From: Allantophomopsis cytisporea
Taxonomy: Eukaryota; Ascomycota; Leotiomycetes; Phacidiales; Phacidiaceae
DNA: 64,000 bases
Assembly (NCBI GenBank): GCA_024752435.1
Contig: CP103021.1
Coordinates: 1,488,001 to 1,552,000, forward strand
Direction: 5' to 3'
Shown here: positions 1 to 12,930 of the stretch, piece by piece
How the letters are laid out: every line of letters begins with the position of its first letter
How positions within the stretch are numbered: position 1 is the first letter of the stretch
Program-made: the position numbers and the translations under genes
The notes under the pieces: model-generated
Databases searched by the model: none
What the model saw: only the letters and a program-made list of their open reading frames with translations
What the model was told of the DNA's origin: nothing

Positions 1-1585
1 ACAAGGTCGAGGAGCCATGATGTATTGTTACTTCATGCTTGCTGGCTTAAAGACGGAATGGGAGCATTCAACATAAAGTTTGAGAGGGAAGTGCAGAACT
101 GTTGAAAACTTGGGAATAATCGACATCTCGTATCGTACATACTACTCATAGTAAAGGGACCTACAGCTGGTGCTATTCTGATGGAGTGTAATGTTCACGA
201 AAGACACCCGGGCAAGCGGCAAATTCTTATTGATATCTTCGACTTATTATCACTTTATTTTCAGAGTCTTTGTGTATCAGCCCACCTTCCTTTCGTTTAC
301 TGACATCGTTTCAATAGCTGGCATGTGGGACTCCCACTCTCCTCTCAGGAGGTGCTTCTTCCACAGACCTACTATTAGCAGACTGTTCCAAGTTGACTGG
401 TGATATCGACAAAAGTCGTATGGCAGCGACTTTGTTGTTGCATCTTACATCTGATACTTCTGGCTCTCTTGAGAATGTCTGGACATAGTACGCTTCTACC
501 TTTACGCCGTCAAGTGATCTGTTAATCCGTACTTAAAGACGGCCGATTACGATATGGATTCCACGCCTGATGGCAATACCACCATGTCAGCGCAGATCAA
601 TGTATCGAGTCCGAAACAAAACCTTTGTTGTCCGACTTCTCGAGAGCCAATTATACTACCATCTATGCACATGAAGGAGTTGCTATGTCTTGTCAGTCCC
701 TATAGATAGTCGACCAAGAGAGATTCTTGTGACGCACTGAGCAGAAATTAGGTAGCTTCCGTGGCGCTAATAAGGACTAGCGTCAGTGCGTTATTCATAT
801 GGCTGGCTAGTGTAGCTTAGCCGTCATCTCGACGCCGACCACCAAAAGAATTATCAAAAGCTGCAAAACAAATACAACAAAAACAACAAAAACATACAAC
901 AGTAGGGATTCGCTGGTGGTCACCCACCCAACTACTAGTCTACCGATCTGAGGTTTAAGTATGGCAGAGCGGACGGGATGCCCTGTTTGTCCTCAGTCTA
1001 TGGTCGTATGTGACAGCTTCCGCTTTATACAAAAATATACTAGAGATTTGTGTACTAGTGTCTGTACTATCCGTTATCTATGTATGAGGAACACAAGGCT
1101 GAAATGACTTGGGCTTGGGGGCTTTGTCGATCTCGGCCTTTTTGTTCGTTGAGCCACTACCTACGCTATGTTATCTCGTTCAGATCTCCTTCGTGCCAAC
1201 TTCCTTTTTGACTACAATACCACTCCACCCTAACGGCTTGTGCAGACTTACATTGTATGAAGCAAAAATGTATCTTGTGATCTTCAGGTTCATGCAAATA
1301 ATATGCACGTACACTACTCTTTTACAATAAAATGTTCTATTTATTCTCCACGGTGCAGGGGCGCGATGATTGGTAACAAGGTGTATTCTAACTCAGCCTC
1401 ATCGGTGGACCCATGGACGCTCCAAAATGTTACAGTCGATCAGCAGGCATACTCAAGGGGAAGGTAGTAGGCAGCCATCGCCCAATGTGGTATCCATATC
1501 AGGGCACTGCTTTATATATACGATACAAATCTCCAACATCATACGTTGTATTAAGCTGAATATCATTCTATCATAGCCTTCAATT
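1..1585. other. gene-free left edge
   Basis: I see no supportable gene in this stretch. Open frames are all under 75 codons, have no recognisable motif and do not join through splice sites into longer frames. A short A-rich run with repeated acaaca units lies near 860-900. The last few hundred bases presumably hold the promoter and 5' leader of the gene starting at 1586. Confidence 0.6.
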
Positions 1586-3441
1586 ATGGACAAAAAGATA
1601 CGCCATTCTTGGGATGATGAGCTGCCCGCTCAGATCACTATGGACGAGTATCGTAAATTTTACCAGAAAAATCATGATAAATGGCTCCGGGACATGAAGG
1701 GTGCAAATTTTCGATATAAGATCCTAGATGTCACTGTGAAACCACCAGCCATCAACATGAAGGAGATGTTGGGAACAGATCGTGAGAAAGCAGCGGCTGT
1801 TGATCTCTACTATGCACATTCTGGAAGGTATGCAAAGACAACCAAAAATCATTTCCCTTGATTATACTTACTCGATTCAGACCTTTCAACCCATCCATAA
1901 ATTATCCTCCGAGCATGATTGATAATTATGGAAAGGATTATGCGCTTAATGCTCGAGGCATATATTACCATGAAACATTCTCAGAACGCCATATGACCAG
2001 CAATAGGAAAGTCTGGATCCCGACATTAGCAGCGGTTGATTGGGATGATACTGCAGAAAACTCCCGAAGAAGATATGCTCGAGTTTTCCAAATGCACAAT
2101 ATCAATAACGAAACCTGGCATAAAAGTGAATTTGCGTGGGAGGCTGATGCATGGTCGGACGTCTTCTGTGACATGAGGAATGACCCTTATCTAGAAGTGT
2201 AAGGTTGCTGTAATTGGCCGTATATATGCTAAGTTGCTAATCCGGAATTTAGTGATAAGCACGAGTATAATACGAAAATCTCAAAAACGGATCCCGTATC
2301 ACTGAAACTCACCGGAGAGTCTGATGTTATCACGCGTATCCCAGACGCAACATTTGGGCTTAGTACCTTTCAAAGAGACAGTCCAAACAAATATTCTGAG
2401 TGCAGCGAGCTAGATCAGGACCGATTGGAGCATCTGCTCTTGCATCGCAAATGTGGACTATTGTCGGATGCGAAATGGGGTGAAGTTGCTCTCGCTTTTC
2501 CATTTGCAGTATATGAGGCCAAGGGATGGAGCGGCGATTGCCGTGAAGCAAGACGCCAGGCCTGCTCAGCTGCTGCTGCATATCTTGATAGACTCGATGA
2601 TCTCGTTCGCACTCCTGGGCCAGTAGAATCAGCAAAAAGATACCAGACACCGAATAGCCATAATTATCAGGTTTTCGCTTTCACCTCTTTCGGGGCACAT
2701 TGGCACCTCATGGTAGGTTATCGGCGTCCTCGTGAGGCATTTGAATATGCTGGAACAGATGGTATGAGTGAAAATGCATATGTAAGGAACCCTACAAACC
2801 CCTAATGTTCCACGAGCTGATTGTCATAGATCTTCCAAACTATATGGAGTGGGCGTGTTACTACAGAAAGGACTGCCTGGGAACTTCTGTCACTTGTCGA
2901 TCAGATCCATCTGTGGGCTATCACTGAGTACCGATCCTTTGTAGTCGATCATTTAAAGCCTTGGCACACTTTCTGTGAAGAGAACTACCTTCTAGACTGG
3001 AATTCTGTCTATGATAGCGGGCGGCAGCAAAAGAGAAAGAGAACCTATAGTGACGATAAGGATCTCCCTCTTCCAAATTGGGTAAGCCTGCTTAGCAAAC
3101 CCCTCCAACAAAAAGCTCAGGTGAGAGCGAAAAGTTCTTTAGCAAGAGCGCAAGAAGAGAGTCGCCTTCGCAAGGGGAAATTTAGATCTACAAGACAAGA
3201 GGGGTGGTATTGTGCTGAAGACAGGTGCTTATACTCCAACGAATCTGCCTTTGACGAAATAGCAGATCTTATAGCTCATAAGCGAATTGCGCATATGTAT
3301 CCAGAGGGGGACCTATCGCGGCTCGAGCAGTGCTTAAAGGACGCAGAGCAGCCTTCAGAGAGCAGTTTAACTCAGTCGAGACCTGATTCAGATGTTGGCG
3401 AAGGCGACAAAAGAGCAAGTAAACGAATCAGAAAGGCCTAG
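1586..3441 (+). CDS. unrecognised fungal protein, four exons, C2H2-like motif near C-terminus
   Basis: Exons 1586-1827, 1881-2198, 2253-2781 and 2830-3441 join in frame to 566 codons. The three introns are 48-54 bases, each with a GTA-type donor and an AG acceptor. I do not recognise the family. The body is a mixed, hydrophilic sequence without signal peptide or membrane segment. Around residues 490-520 it carries C-x4-C-x16-H-x4-H (WYCAEDRC ... HKRIAH), close to a C2H2 zinc-finger spacing but with a longer loop. The tail is acidic, then basic, ending KRIRKA, which could act as a nuclear localisation signal. A nuclear, DNA- or protein-binding role is only inference. Clean splice phasing and uninterrupted exons argue that the gene is intact. 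The start at 1586 is the first ATG of the open frame. Confidence 0.8.
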
Positions 3442-4346
3442 GTAATTATTGAATATATATCAGTTCACGGCATCGAGTATCATGCTCTCCGAAACGTACC
3501 TCAACCTTAACTGTCAATCAAGAATTTAGAATTAGTGGCCATAAGCCAATCAATGAAACCTATAAACTAAAGGCTGAGAAACAGGATCATGGAGTCTATA
3601 TAAGGAATCAACCCTTTCAATGTAGGAGCTCTCTGCCAATCAATAAAGTTGTCCAAAAGCCAAGCACCAGTTTGATGAGTGAGTGACAATGACTGAACAC
3701 ATCAATTTCAATATATTTGACTCGAAATCAAAATCCTAATAGACTCGACAGAAGCAGCAAAAAACTCGCGTGATCTTTAAACCAGATAAATGGCACTCCA
3801 CCTGGAGCCCGCTCAGCACCTACCGTCTCATAACCTAGAACCTTATAGAGTGGCCGATTGTCAGGAACGAGAGACACCCTCTTAAATTTTTTCCACATTT
3901 TTCAACATCCTTCCTAACTTATAGACTGATCCGAAGGCGAACCCATCGTGCGTAGAGTTTGTGGTGCCTTAATGGGGAGACTAAGCTCAATACGATGTCT
4001 ACCAGCTATCAGACAAAATCCAGCACTGCCAAAGGATAGCTAAGACATGCCACCTCAACCTTTAAGCATGCTCTTAAAGAGCCCTGCTTGCAACGCCTAG
4101 AGCTGCAATGTCTTTAGTCTGATGCCGAGGCAGCTCTTCCATGTAGAAAGAGACATGAGTAAAGCATATCCTGGTTTAGAATCACACATAACAGTACCAC
4201 AGATCTGCAAGGTTGTATAAACCCACAGATCCACAATCACAAGTCACAATTCAAAGCCCAGAATCAAAATGCGTCAATTCATTTCATTTATAGTCTATCA
4301 TTACTCTTTATGGACACTCATCCCTTAACCATTATCAGTCCGCCCC
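3442..4346. other. intergenic between convergent genes
   Basis: This stretch lies between the 3' ends of two converging genes. No open frame of note and no tRNA-like structure was seen. It should hold both 3' untranslated regions and terminators. Confidence 0.5.
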
Positions 4347-7300
4347 TCAAGCCAAAACAGCAGTAAGCGGCAACTTTCTACTCGAGCTACCGACAAACAC
4401 GGTCTTTGGGTAATCGGTAATAACCCAGTTCTGGCTGATAGTATCCCAGTTACTCAGATCTCTTCTGGTCAGATCCGCCGTGAAGGTAGCACTAGTGCCC
4501 TTATCAATGCTCAATCTCTCGAAGCCCCTCAATGCAACCTTAGGGTCCTCTGGACCGCCGAGGTTGATGTAAAGTTGTGGCACCTCCTCGCCGTCGAGGT
4601 CGCCAGTGTTGGTCACGGTGGCGGTGACGGTAAAGAGCACATCGTAGAGCGCGGGGTTTCCACCTGGTCCGCCACCAGCGCCGAGGAGTGGTTGTGGGGA
4701 TCCGTCGTCGGCTTTGGGTGGGAGCCAGCTGGTGGCATTCTCGCCGTAGTAGACGTCTGCGGAGGCGACGAACGGGTCGGTGGAGTTGAGGTAGGGGTAG
4801 ATGTACTCGGAAACCCAGGGGAACTTGTCGGATGGGAAGAGATAATCTGAGAGGTTGGTGGAGTACGTGCCGAGGACTGGGGCTGCAGCTGTGAAACCTG
4901 AGGTGGCGGCATACGTGGTATTCAGAGAGCCGTTGATCTTGAGGTCCGAGTACTCGAAAGTGGTGTATGATAATCCGAAACCGAACTCGTAGATAGGCGT
5001 GATGTTAGCCTTGTCAAGAGCTTTGTAATCGATGAAGATGCCCTCTTCGTAATCAATTTGTGGAGCATCGTAAACTTCCGAGTCCGGATAAGATTCGCCA
5101 TTGTTGGGCTCGTAAAGAACATCAGTACCATAAGACTCACGGGTTGGTGCCCAAGTGAATGGAGTACGGGCGGCTGGGTTAACCTTGCCGTAGAGGACAT
5201 CGGTGATGGAGTTGCCAGATTGATCACCTGGAATACCGGCCCAGAGGATAGCGGTAATGTTAGGTGAGTCATACCACTCGTTTACGAGGACAGGTCCGGT
5301 TGAGTGAATGACAACAATAGTGTTATTGCATTGGGAAGATACGTTCTTAATCAGTGCGTCGCCGGATTGCCAGAGGGTGAGGTTGTTACGATCTCCGAGA
5401 TTGCCGTCAACGGAAATGTAACCCTCTCCAGAGTCAGCGTTGACAAAGACAATGGAAGTAACCAATGGCAAGGAGACCAAGGCTGAGATCTGGTCAGTGG
5501 CGTAATTGTCAGTGATACTCTCGAAGCGTGTTCCATCAGCGATAGCTTGGGCCGAGAGAGCAGCTTCAGGGGTAACGAGGGAGGCGAAGTTGGCACTTCC
5601 AGATCCCCAGGCCATAGCCAAAGTTCCATTGTCACATCCGCGATCACTGCAGCCATTAGCTCCATATGGAGCCGACCCAGCATCATTACCAATGACAGCC
5701 ACGAACTTTGGATTCTTCAGCGGAAGAGAGCCGGTGTTCTTCAAGAGGACGGTTGCGCGAGCACCAATCTCGCGAACGATCTTGTGATGATCACCACGAA
5801 CATCGACGTGCCAGTTGATCTGCTGAATATCCTTTCCGACAGAGTAGTGCAATGGGCCGTAGGTGTCGAAGGTGAAGGAAGAAAAGTTGATCTCAGGTTC
5901 ATCCAAAGTCAGACCAACTGCGAAGTAAGGAGTCATGATACGCATGACCATATCATCGATACGCCATTCTGGAACGGTACCATTGACAACAGCCAGAGTC
6001 AAGTTGGGACCCCAGTAACCCCAGCCAGTGCTGAAGAGAGTATCTCCTGGCATGGCCATATCAAGACCTGCCAAAACAGATGAGGCACCAGAGTGCTGGC
6101 CTTGCCAATCGCTCATGACGAAACCTTGGAATCCCAGCTCATCCTTAAGAAGGTTGTTCACAGTCTTGGAATTCTGGCAGGATTGACTGTTGTTGACTTG
6201 GTTGTACGAACACATGACCGATCCTACACCGGCTCGAACAGCGTCCGCAAACGGCCACAGGTAAAGCTCGTGCATAGTGGTATCATCAATGTTGGAGGAG
6301 TATGTCTGGGTGATGTTGTAGCCGAACTGCTGAGATTCAGGAACCTGACGGAAATGCTCCTGCTCGTTACCGATGAAATGCTTAGCACAAGCAATAACAC
6401 CAGCGTCTTGAATTCCCTTGATGGTCGAAGCCATTCCAATGCCAGTAAGGACTGGATCAGGACTGAAGCCCTCCCAGTTACGACCACCCTCTGGACTTCG
6501 ACCAATTGGACCAGCAACTGGACCCAATTGAACAGTGACACCCTTTGCCTTGTGCTCACTTCCCATGGCGTAACCACGTGCGTACATCAGACCACGATCG
6601 AAAGTTGCAGCAACAGTTTGACCGGAAGAAAAGACAGTGTTGTAATCCGTATCGCGAACACCCACTGGCGAATCTTGCATACAGAGAGATCTGAATCCGA
6701 GGCGTGGGACGGATCCAGTGTTTCCCACACATTGCTCACCCTCCCATCTGCAAAGCGATCAGTTTTTGGAAGAATCGCAAAATGGTTTAGAATTTAGTTC
6801 CCAAACCAGTATCAACTTACCCGACTCCAGTGGTCAAGTTGACCTTCTCCATCAGCGTCAACTGAGAAACAAAATCCTTAGCTTTCGCATAAGCCTCTTC
6901 CCATCCGGGGTAGAGATTTGGCGTCAAAAGATCCGTGTTGATCCATGGTGAAGGATAGAAAGGATCGGACTTTTGCAGCCATTGAGTGTCATCGATATCA
7001 TTCGGGTCGACAGCGTTTGGATACGTCGTGTTTGGGTATATCTGATTGGGAGTCAATATTAGAGCCTTGAAAATATTTAAAATTGGGGATAAAGCGAGCG
7101 CAGCAGCAGTCCCTGCTGACGGCATATTGAAATGCGCGACAAATACAAAACAAATGAAAGGGAAAGCTGGCAAGCAAAGCAAAAGTTGATAGAGGGCTGT
7201 AGTGAAATGACGAAATGTTGAAGGGGATTCGTGCTATTTTTGGGAGGGTTGGAGACGCCTTACAGTTGATTGCCGTTTGATGGAATGGGCATTAGCGACT

Positions 7301-7347
7301 GAAGTGCAGGTGGTAGCCAGTAAGGCCAGCGCAACTGATTGCAGCAT
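4347..7347 (-). CDS. secreted GH3 beta-glucosidase
   Basis: Three exons (7264-7347, 6821-7041, 4347-6747) splice to 901 codons. Exon 1 encodes a signal peptide with hydrophobic core VALALLATTC, followed by a Lys-Arg site (SIKRQ) suited to a Kex2-type propeptide cut. The body is a typical fungal glycoside hydrolase family 3 enzyme: it begins with the conserved stretch GVGWEGEQCVGNTG formed across the second splice, and the nucleophile aspartate lies in GFVMSDWQGQ near residue 315. The C-terminal part carries the second alpha/beta domain and a fibronectin-III-like domain ending in LRGFERLSIDKG. Length fits the roughly 860-residue Aspergillus type. Expected role: hydrolysis of cellobiose and other beta-glucosides outside the cell. 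Many N-x-S/T sites fit a secreted glycoprotein. The first intron is long (222 bases); a branch-like CTAAT precedes its acceptor. Family assignment is secure; the exact first-intron acceptor is less so. Confidence 0.93.
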
Positions 7348-8370
7348 CTTGAAGGAGGAATTCTAAAGCAAGGCAAAGCAATTCAAGCTCCGGTGGGCAT
7401 TGAATGCAGTCGAGGTAAGAGAAGATGTGCTTGCGGTCTTTCTACCTTTCTACTCTCTCGTATTCCTTTTTGCTTTCATCGTGGGTTTTGGTAAGTATAT
7501 ATACTTTGGATGAAATCATCGGGATCAATGGGAAACAGCTCCAGCACGGGCAAGATGGCTGGGCCAGTGCAAGGACTAGACTAGTCGCGTGGAGAGGAGG
7601 AAATGTCCCTTGTGTACGTTATGAATGACCCGTAGCTATTCTGTTGTCTTCCGTCAAGAACATGAGTGAATTGGAAGTTGTCTGACTAGTGATCATCGTC
7701 CAAGTGTACTGCTTCGGGATACTCGATGCGGTGGTCAATCACTTATGACATGATGAATGGACGTCCCCTGATCAGTTAATGCTTGGCTAGTGGGAGAAGA
7801 TGGGACTACTGTCCTGTAATGTCAAGGTTCTCGTGAAAGCTTAATGGGATAAACCTCCGTTCCTGGCGTCAAGAGTTATGCAGCCAATATTTATGGGGCA
7901 TGGCATGGCATGAATGGCCTTGTGGAGAAGATGATCAGAATTTGCATCAGTCACCAGTCGGGTCGGGTCGGGTAAGATGGGATGGACTGTGTAATGACCC
8001 TCATGATGACTATGGATATGTAGGTGTATCTCATCTCCGAATTCTACCTGGATGATGCTGTAAAGAATGTTTCGTTTGGTTTCAATTAGTAGGACAAATT
8101 CCGATGGATCAATTGCCAAAGCCGTTATTCATCGGATCCCGTCTAGAGTTTTTCTTAGTCGTACTGCAATGAGTTTGGAGTGGAATTTCATCGGGCACTC
8201 TAATGTAAGTGGGTGATTTGGTGGCAGAGGAGAGGACATCATTGGTTTGTGTGGGCGAGGCAGAGAGTGGGGACAGTGAGTAAAGTTTGGAGAATTAGTG
8301 GGGTAAGGTAGCCGACATGTGTGCTGTGTATGTGTGTATGTACACAGTACATCTACTTGTAGCGGGGAAG

Positions 8371-8440
8371 CTGGGGACTGGGGACTGGGAACTGGGGACT
8401 GGGGATTGGGGATTGAGCATTGAGGATTGGCGACTGGGGT
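8371..8440. repeat. imperfect 7-bp tandem repeat (CTGGGGA)
   Basis: About nine copies of a CTGGGGA/CTGGGAA/TTGGGGA unit in a row, degenerating to the right. The opposite strand translates as repeated Pro-Gln-Ser-Pro, which explains the open frame there. Confidence 0.85.
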
Positions 8441-8672
8441 ATCCATCCATGACTGACATCGGCGTATGAACATACAAAGCGACTGTACAGAGCACAAATG
8501 AGTGAATAAATGAATGAATAAATCAATCATATACATCAAACGACAAGAAAGTGACTATACGAACAAATAATATATATACTATATATAATATATATCATGA
8601 TTGATTCATGTAGTCATTATGCTCATGTCACAGGAGGATAATTGACATCTGACATGCTTCACCATTTGCTTG

Positions 8673-8734
8673 CTTCTCTCCCCTCCTCTCCCCTCCTCTC
8701 TCTCTCCCCTTCTCCCTTTCCCTCTCCTTCTCCT
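8673..8734. repeat. polypyrimidine tract
   Basis: About 60 bases of almost pure C and T, including repeated CTCCCCTC units. Low-complexity; no gene assigned. Confidence 0.85.
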
Positions 8735-9618
8735 GTCGGTCCATCACCATCTCACAGCCGAATAAACAAACACATCTTGAATGATCGGACCAATGTCTCA
8801 CAATCATTACGAGAGATCTTCACCACCATCACGGAAAATCTCCACCCAAGCCAAACCACTTACCGCCGCTGCCAAGTAGTAACACAAAAGCCACAAAAGT
8901 CGCTCATCTCACATCCGCCGTGATATTCCCCTGGGTCCAAGCTGCATGCAAGGCATCACCGCAAAGACTACTGGCAAATCCTCGGAATATCATTTCAAAC
9001 TTCGTCCTTCATCCTTCTCATCCTTACAATCTCCCTACCATCTTCAACATATTGAACAGAGATGGAAGAAAGCATGTCGAGCGAGCCTGAGAACTCGCTC
9101 CCATCTGCAGGGGAGTCCATACGCTGATGCGGGGTATGGGGCACCTACGAAGAGAGCAGTAAGGCTTCAAGACTAGCAAAACCCGCGTCCCACAGCAAGG
9201 ATACAGCAGACAGAAAGGTTCTCCAGCTCCGCTCCGCTTCAGTAGGGAACCCTGGCCTCATGTAGACTTCGGAGACAGCAGCTCCAGAAGGCCGAAAGAC
9301 AGACATGTCTCCCCCATGTCTTGCTCAGGACAGGTCTAGACATCGAATCCGCCATCTGTTGTGCGTCTACTTTGCGGTGTTGAGGGTTGCGCCGCGGCAA
9401 CCAGATGGGAAGCGCATCTGGGATGTCGGGGAGAGCGCCGAAGAGTTATGCATCTCGGTCTATCGATCCGAGCATCACCGATACTTCATGTCTGAGGCTG
9501 GATGTCTGCCAAGCTTTGAGAAGGAGAGTGGTGGTGCGAGTGGTGGTGAGTATGGTATGGATGCTGTATGTAGGGACTGTGCGACATGGGCTCCTTTACA
9601 GTACATGTGCAGTACATG

Positions 9619-9645
9619 CATTCATTCATTCATTCATACATACAT
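9619..9645. repeat. tetranucleotide microsatellite (CATT/CATA)
   Basis: Four CATT units followed by CATA units. Simple repeat. Confidence 0.85.
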
Positions 9646-12600
9646 CATATCACTCACGCAGAAAGTGATCAATCTTCTTCGGATTATATTTGCTCCTATT
9701 CATTCCGACATGAGAATGACTCCGAGTATTTCATGATGCAGGAAAAGAAAGAAAGAAAGAAACTATGTACCAGCATCAGCAATTACCGGAAAAGAAGGAT
9801 AGAAAGGCGCACCCTCGACGTTTGGCTTGCACAACTATCCCGCGCCACAACGGTTGTGTCGGTTGTTAGAACTATGAATTGCAATGCAACATGGAAAGGT
9901 AGAGGACGGTAACGATGGTTTTTGAAGACGCCTCTTCTCGGCACCTGTTCAAGCCTCCAATCCTTAGGATGCTTCATCCATATCCGGAAAGATTAAGACT
10001 ATGATGACCTCGTGGTCATCGTCTTAACTAAATCTCGGACCGATTTACTAGAGGAAAGTCACTGGAATATCGTGAGTAGAGTATCTTTTCACAACGGTGT
10101 TTCTTATTCTGATTTATCCTACGTCCGAGCAGACCAATTTGCCTTCATGCACAAATTCGACAAGTACTTAATCCCAAGACCGAGACAAATATACGTCTCA
10201 AACCGCTACCAAATTCAATGAGTAACAAACACCAAAAATATACGGAGATAAGTTGGAACAAAACCCAGCACAGAAAATATATGCAAACTCCGACTGGAAA
10301 TTCAATTCCACAATCCAACATGAAAAGATGGAAAAAATAATCAACACCTCGGCAAAAGCAAGAAGTCGAAGTCAGATCGGAGAAAATCTTCACCAGGATC
10401 AATTCCTGCTCTCGGAGCAGTACACCCCCAACTTGCTCCGCGCTCACCTGCCTTTCTCTCCGTGGTTGATTGTTCCCCGGACGGTGACCGTCATAGCGGA
10501 ATGCTGTACGCACGCTAACCGGCAGAACTTCGGCCCCGCACCCCCAGACTCCAAGTATTTCCATGTCTGGAGACTCCACAATACTCCACAATACTCCACT
10601 ATGGAGAACCATGAATGGAGAATTCCAGAGAATGTGGATTCGCAATTGTGTGCATGCGCGTGGTCCTTGGGTTGGATGTGGGGCATCGTATTATTTTCTC
10701 GTCACGAGAGTGAAAAGCTCACTCGTTGAAGACGGAGGTCGTGTAGTGGGGACATGGAGGGCAGTGTCTTCCGATGGGATGGCTTTGGTAACTTGGTAAG
10801 GCAAAGGATACGACGTTGAATATCATGTTTCCAACAAAATCTCTCCCGATTCCCAGCCTTTGCAGCCTCCAACATGCTCATATCGAGTACTCCCTACATG
10901 CATAATACCACGAGCTTATACATCATTAAGGTACGTATTAGGAGCTAGGTATGTTGGTATTGTGAATAGGCACTATTCTTGCATCGGAATCCAACAACCA
11001 ACTTCATTTCTTTTCTGTGGCCCCACATTCGAGCTATCTCTCACCGAGAATCATTGCCATATTACCTCACTCGGATTATTATCCATCCGCTCGCACCACC
11101 TTCCCTGCCACCTTGCTCTCGATATTATTCATACCCCGATTCATAAGGAGGGTTAACTTGGCCGAGTTATGTCTAAGCAAATTTGATTTTCGTGGGGTAT
11201 GGAAATAATGGAAATAATGAAAGTGGTGGGGTGGTATAATGACTCAATGAAGTGAGATGAGATAGGCAGAACTTCCTGAGATTATAAAGCAGTTATACCA
11301 AGATCAGTCAGTGGTAAACTAAAACATTTTAAGGTAGATATAGACGGTCACTGTCGTTACTATACCCAGCCTGCCAGTTCGGCCTCCTTTCCTTTCTCGC
11401 TCATAATCTGCGTGAATAACGTATGTAGAATAACAGCCTAAGGTAGCGTCAGGTACCGCACAAAGATCATCGGCGTAGAGACCGCAATACAGAGTAGGGC
11501 ATCAACATCTCCACGTGCGAGCTCTATTTCGTGCATAAATCGGTCCTGAATTCACTTCAGCGGCCCTACTCGGAGGGAGCCGAGAGCCATGCGATGGGAG
11601 TTAAATTCCAGTTGCGAGCTCGAAGTGCGAAGAACGGGATACGGAGATGATGAAAAGCGCACATCTTGAGCAGTGAGATGCTAATAAGGAGAGGTGATTA
11701 TGGAAAGAGCAGAGGAAAGTTTTCATTCTCATCCCGTCCCATCTCATCAAGACACAGTTCGAAGTAATCTCATCGAATATCCAACCTCGCCGCAAACAGC
11801 CCCCTTAATCCCCACCAGCCGTTCGCAGACCTAAGCTACGAGTAAGAGCACTGTCGTAGCTGCATATTCCCGAGTAAGGTCAATCAAGATCATCTGGTCT
11901 CCTACCGATCCACCCTCGGGACGTCATCATCTGTACTCGGCTGGCGCGCACGGGCGCGCCCAGTCCAATGTCTCGGCGTCTTCGATGCGGCTCTTGGCTA
12001 TCGCTCTTGGCGATTCAGAAGCCGGAGTTCCGCAGCTGGGATCTCGATGCGCGGTGGGATGAGGCGGCGGTTCCCGTTTGGGCTGGTGGCGGTGAGGTGA
12101 TGGGGGTTGGATGGGTGTCTGCTCTTGGGACTCGGCTGGGGCGTTGTATGATGGCTTAGTTTGGTTGATCTGGCGCGAGTTGGGTATATAAGGGTGAGGT
12201 CTTCTTTATTGGGGGATGGAGGTTGAACTGCTTTTGTAGCTTGATCATTTGGTGCGGTCTGTTGGCTGTTTTGATTGCGATGCAAGCTTGCACTTGGCTG
12301 GTTTTGTTGTTGAGTTGCTCCTCATCACTGTTCTTCTCTTCATCAGCAGAATCCTCTTGAAAACCACATTGGATTGTGCTGTGAGAACAAGCCTATTACA
12401 CCAGTAATTTGTCTTTTTGCATGGGTCTGAATATGCTATGATGCTGATTGAGTGTGGATCAACTGCCTTATAGAGGTGGTTTAGATTACCGAAGCTGCCC
12501 AACATACAGGTTCATTAGTGGCCGCGGTTGTCTGTTTTACGTTCTGACTTGAGGTAAAGCCCATCTATGAGATTTTCTTTACACTGCCGGTATATAATAT

Positions 12601-12903
12601 ATAAGCAGCATTTTGGCCGTTGATTTGTTCAACCGATGTTAAAAAGAGCCTAAGAGCCTATCCCAATAGTGGACTACCAAACTTTTGTATTCGGGAACTT
12701 CGCCCTGATGGTTCGTCATTAACTGGTTCATCGTCATCGTTCACTTCCTTTTCACTATGGACTTCGCGACGCAAATATGTTTGGAATGCGCCATAATATC
12801 GCATTCACCAGCTCGTTTCATGTGTTCACTCGCTAGTGCTTTACGAGGATTCTGATGAAGCAATGATCTTGTCTCCTTATACTTTTTTGGCGGGTTTGAT
12901 CTG

Positions 12904-12930
12904 TTTTTTTTTGGGGGGGGTTTTTTTTTT
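12904..12930. repeat. homopolymer triplet T9-G8-T10
   Basis: Nine T, eight G and ten T bases in direct succession. Exact lengths could be affected by sequencing or assembly slippage. Confidence 0.8.

Noticed and set aside
4575..6797. Plus-strand frames of up to 234 codons opposite the beta-glucosidase
   Set aside because: Antisense shadows of a strongly supported GH3 coding sequence.
9305..9736. 143-codon plus-strand frame
   Set aside because: Runs into the CATT/CATA microsatellite, overlaps frames in both other phases, and has no splice logic or motif.
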